DNA of 64,000 nucleotides from the IMG/VR virus record IMGVR_UViG_3300022746_000019, positions 1 through 64,000 of that record. The stretch is one strand, 5' to 3'. Below are positions 62,376-64,000 of this stretch, one piece after another. Every line of letters starts with the position of its first letter. Position 1 is the stretch's first letter. A program made the position numbers and the translations under genes. This DNA is from a virus. The notes under the pieces are model-generated. The model was given only the letters and a program-made list of their open reading frames with translations. It did not search any database and had not been told where the DNA came from.

Positions 62376-63766
62376 CCTCGTGGATCAACTCCGCCCCAAC
62401 TCGGGTTTTCAGGCAAAGGCTTGTACTTAGGAACCATCGTGGGATGGCGGGAGTCGGCGTTACCAGTGATAGTAAATTGCGTCGGGCTGGACCTAGCAAC
62501 GACTCCATTGCTTGGGTCACTGGTCCTAGCGCTTGCAGTAGCGTTGCCAGAAATACCCAACATATCGCTACCATTCGCCATGATGTTTGCCGTGATTGTT
62601 ACATCGGTACGAATTGGGATGTAATCTTCAGTAAACGCAGTGTGGTTGACATTAACACCAGTCACGTAGCCCAAGTAGTACACAGGGCCCACTTCAATGC
62701 AGACAATAAAGAAGCCGATAAATCCGACATCAGCCGTGACGAATCCGTCGCCAAGTGACTTGTTAACAATGTGAATGTCAGTGAACACGCGGTACAAGTA
62801 TTCCAAGTCCGCCAAGGTTCCAAACTTCATAAGCCAGTCAAGCTTAGAGATTGCACGGTTGTTAATGCGGTCGTACGCACGGTCATACTCGCCGTAAATA
62901 ATCTCTGGGTAATACTCAGAAATCAAAGCTTCTTTGGCCGCGTCCGTAAGGTCGCTTGTTCCATTTTTGTAGTACCTACGGAAGCAGGCAAAGTCATTAG
63001 TCCTATCGAGCCGCACGGTGAAACTAACAGTCTCAACGCCAGGGAACATACCGGCACCGCTAACCCAAATGTCGTCCTTGCTGGGCGTTACATCTGGCTG
63101 CAGCGTGGTGTTGGTCGAGTACCCTTCTGGATTCCACATGAACTGGAATCCATACTTTCGGGCGTCACCTGTCGTGTATGAGCCAGTCTGGGGCTTGGCT
63201 GCTCCGGGATTCTCAGGGTCCTCAGCAATTGTGACAGGGGCCTGGTCCTGCGGGTTAAACGTGTAGTAAAAAATCTTTCCGCGCCGTTCGGCGCTGATTT
63301 TTTTACCACCGTAAACTTCTTGATTTACAAAAGGCATGCTCCACTTATGCGGAGGCAAATTCCACTTGCAGTTTTGCTTCATCACATACCGGCTTACACC
63401 AGCTGAAGCGGCTGTAGCCGCAGCCTTCTTGTTCTTCTTGCTCTTACGGATTGAATCTTCCGTATTACTGAACTTAGGGTCTAACTGTTGGAAACTTTGC
63501 CCAGAATATTGAGTACTATCGAGCGAAGAAACGGTCGCTTGTTCAACAGATCCCGCAGGCATTCCAGCAGGGTTTACTGTTTTCAGTCCGTTATGGCGTG
63601 CGTACCAAAGCAATACATCGTAAAAAGTTAGAAGGCTTCCCTTTTTTCGGTTTTGGTTGTAAATCTGCTTTGCCTCAGACCACTGCCACTCTTGGTAGGT
63701 ATAGGTAACCGAGTTTCCAAGATACGTTCCAGAACCGGGGGTGGAGAAGGTTACGGTATGGCTCAC
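62372..63766 (-). CDS. Tail/baseplate protein next to tape measure
   Basis: 464 residues from GTG 63766. Start: TYLGNSVTYTYQEWQWSEAK, KGSLLTFYDVLLWYARHNGL. Middle: FYYTFNPQDQAPVTIAEDPE, WNPEGYSTNTTLQ, later a hydrophobic FVTADVGFIGFFIVCIEVGP and VNVNHTAFTEDYIPIRTDVT. The gpU-like position between TMP and LysM genes suggests a tail-baseplate junction protein. No precise family recognised. Confidence 0.6.
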   Translation of the reverse strand: MSHTVTFSTPGSGTYLGNSVTYTYQEWQWSEAKQIYNQNRKKGSLLTFYDVLLWYARHNGLKTVNPAGMPAGSVEQATVSSLDSTQYSGQSFQQLDPKFSNTEDSIRKSKKNKKAAATAASAGVSRYVMKQNCKWNLPPHKWSMPFVNQEVYGGKKISAERRGKIFYYTFNPQDQAPVTIAEDPENPGAAKPQTGSYTTGDARKYGFQFMWNPEGYSTNTTLQPDVTPSKDDIWVSGAGMFPGVETVSFTVRLDRTNDFACFRRYYKNGTSDLTDAAKEALISEYYPEIIYGEYDRAYDRINNRAISKLDWLMKFGTLADLEYLYRVFTDIHIVNKSLGDGFVTADVGFIGFFIVCIEVGPVYYLGYVTGVNVNHTAFTEDYIPIRTDVTITANIMANGSDMLGISGNATASARTSDPSNGVVARSSPTQFTITGNADSRHPTMVPKYKPLPENPSWGGVDPRG

Positions 63767-64000
63767 TTGGTCTTAGCCTTTCGCTCAATCGTGGCCGCAT
63801 CCAGCATCCGCTTCAACTCACGAACCATCTTTTCTTCAGAGAATGTTGCAGGCACATTGATTTCAATCTTCACGCCACCGTAATTCACATTTTGGCTTGT
63901 CACAGGTGAATGTCCACTGGGTAGTTTACCCGAACCGTCTGCAGCGTACTTTGCTGGCATTGGCATACGCATAGATTCTGGAAGCTTGTGGTTAGGTACC
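63763..64000 (-). CDS. Tape measure protein, C-terminal end (partial)
   Basis: Open through base 64000 and ends KMVRELKRMLDAATIERKAK with TK. 79 codons are visible: VPNHKLPESMRMPMPAKYAA, then a Gly/Ser linker and a C-terminal helix. Its place just before the tail-junction and hub genes and its composition fit the end of a tape measure protein, but no start is in the window, so the identity is inferred. Confidence 0.55.
   Translation of the reverse strand, partial: VPNHKLPESMRMPMPAKYAADGSGKLPSGHSPVTSQNVNYGGVKIEINVPATFSEEKMVRELKRMLDAATIERKAKTK

Noticed and set aside
1-64000. tRNA or tmRNA genes
   Set aside because: No cloverleaf with matching acceptor, anticodon and GTTCRANNC T-arm was found by eye on either strand; a weak or unusual one could be missed without tRNAscan-SE.
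1-64000. Integrase or lysogeny module
   Set aside because: No serine or tyrosine recombinase motifs, attachment-site core or immunity repressor recognised; the MerR-like and RHH proteins alone are not evidence for temperate life.

Overview
The window is part of a tailed-phage genome (Caudoviricetes, contractile-tail type) from a phage of an actinobacterial host. Tailed phage: large terminase (714-2294), the C-terminus of a probable tape-measure protein at the right edge, baseplate J, gp25, gpV and gpD-like proteins, a P2-I-like/fibre protein, holin candidates and a lysozyme. Actinobacterial host: a WhiB-family regulator (39564-39881), a Gp88-family protein, the C-terminal signature of DUF4192, a DUF732-like lipoprotein, GTG/TTG starts and possible leaderless expression. 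No integrase, tRNA or CRISPR array was seen. Nearly all genes outside 14.2-24.8 kb are on the minus strand and overlap by ATGA, GTGA or TAATG.

Layout, right to left along minus-strand transcription. 64.0-55.7 kb: tail, baseplate and fibre genes. 55.7-37.4 kb: DNA metabolism, with a winged-helix protein, helicase loader, DnaB helicase, C5 methyltransferase, primase, dNMP kinase, SNF2 helicase, a probable ssDNA-binding protein, family A polymerase, RecA, a PD-(D/E)XK protein, WhiB, Cas4-like exonuclease and RuvC-like resolvase. 37.3-24.9 kb: a SpoVS homologue, a metallophosphoesterase, a family of small Cys-rich paralogues, an HslV/proteasome-like Ntn hydrolase, a nucleotidyltransferase and a class II ribonucleotide reductase.

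24.8-14.2 kb runs the other way (+). It holds about 27 small, mostly unknown genes. Between about 14.0 and 22.3 kb they are arranged as cassettes with an unusual repeated control region: GC-rich hairpin and TTTGTTTGTGTTG, then a hairpin whose stem varies by compensating changes around a C-rich loop, then GGGAGAGAGA, one or two 20-bp boxes (CGTTAYCRAAYYGTWAYAAA) at a fixed distance upstream of promoter-like sequences, then a 5'-UTR hairpin and Shine-Dalgarno. This looks like a coordinated phage regulon and is the strongest candidate here for something undescribed.

13.9-0 kb (minus again): small Gly/Ala-rich and Lys-rich proteins, an HNH-like protein, an ADP-ribosyltransferase-like protein, an HETGH metallopeptidase-like protein and two further effector-like proteins, two of them sharing a QWQNLPMPRRSR segment. 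Then come two PASTA/structural proteins, the lysis genes (the lysozyme alone on the + strand) and the terminase. The effector-like genes lie in what looks like late, virion-associated territory, so they may be packaged and injected; that is inference. All functions are read from sequence motifs only; no database search was run.
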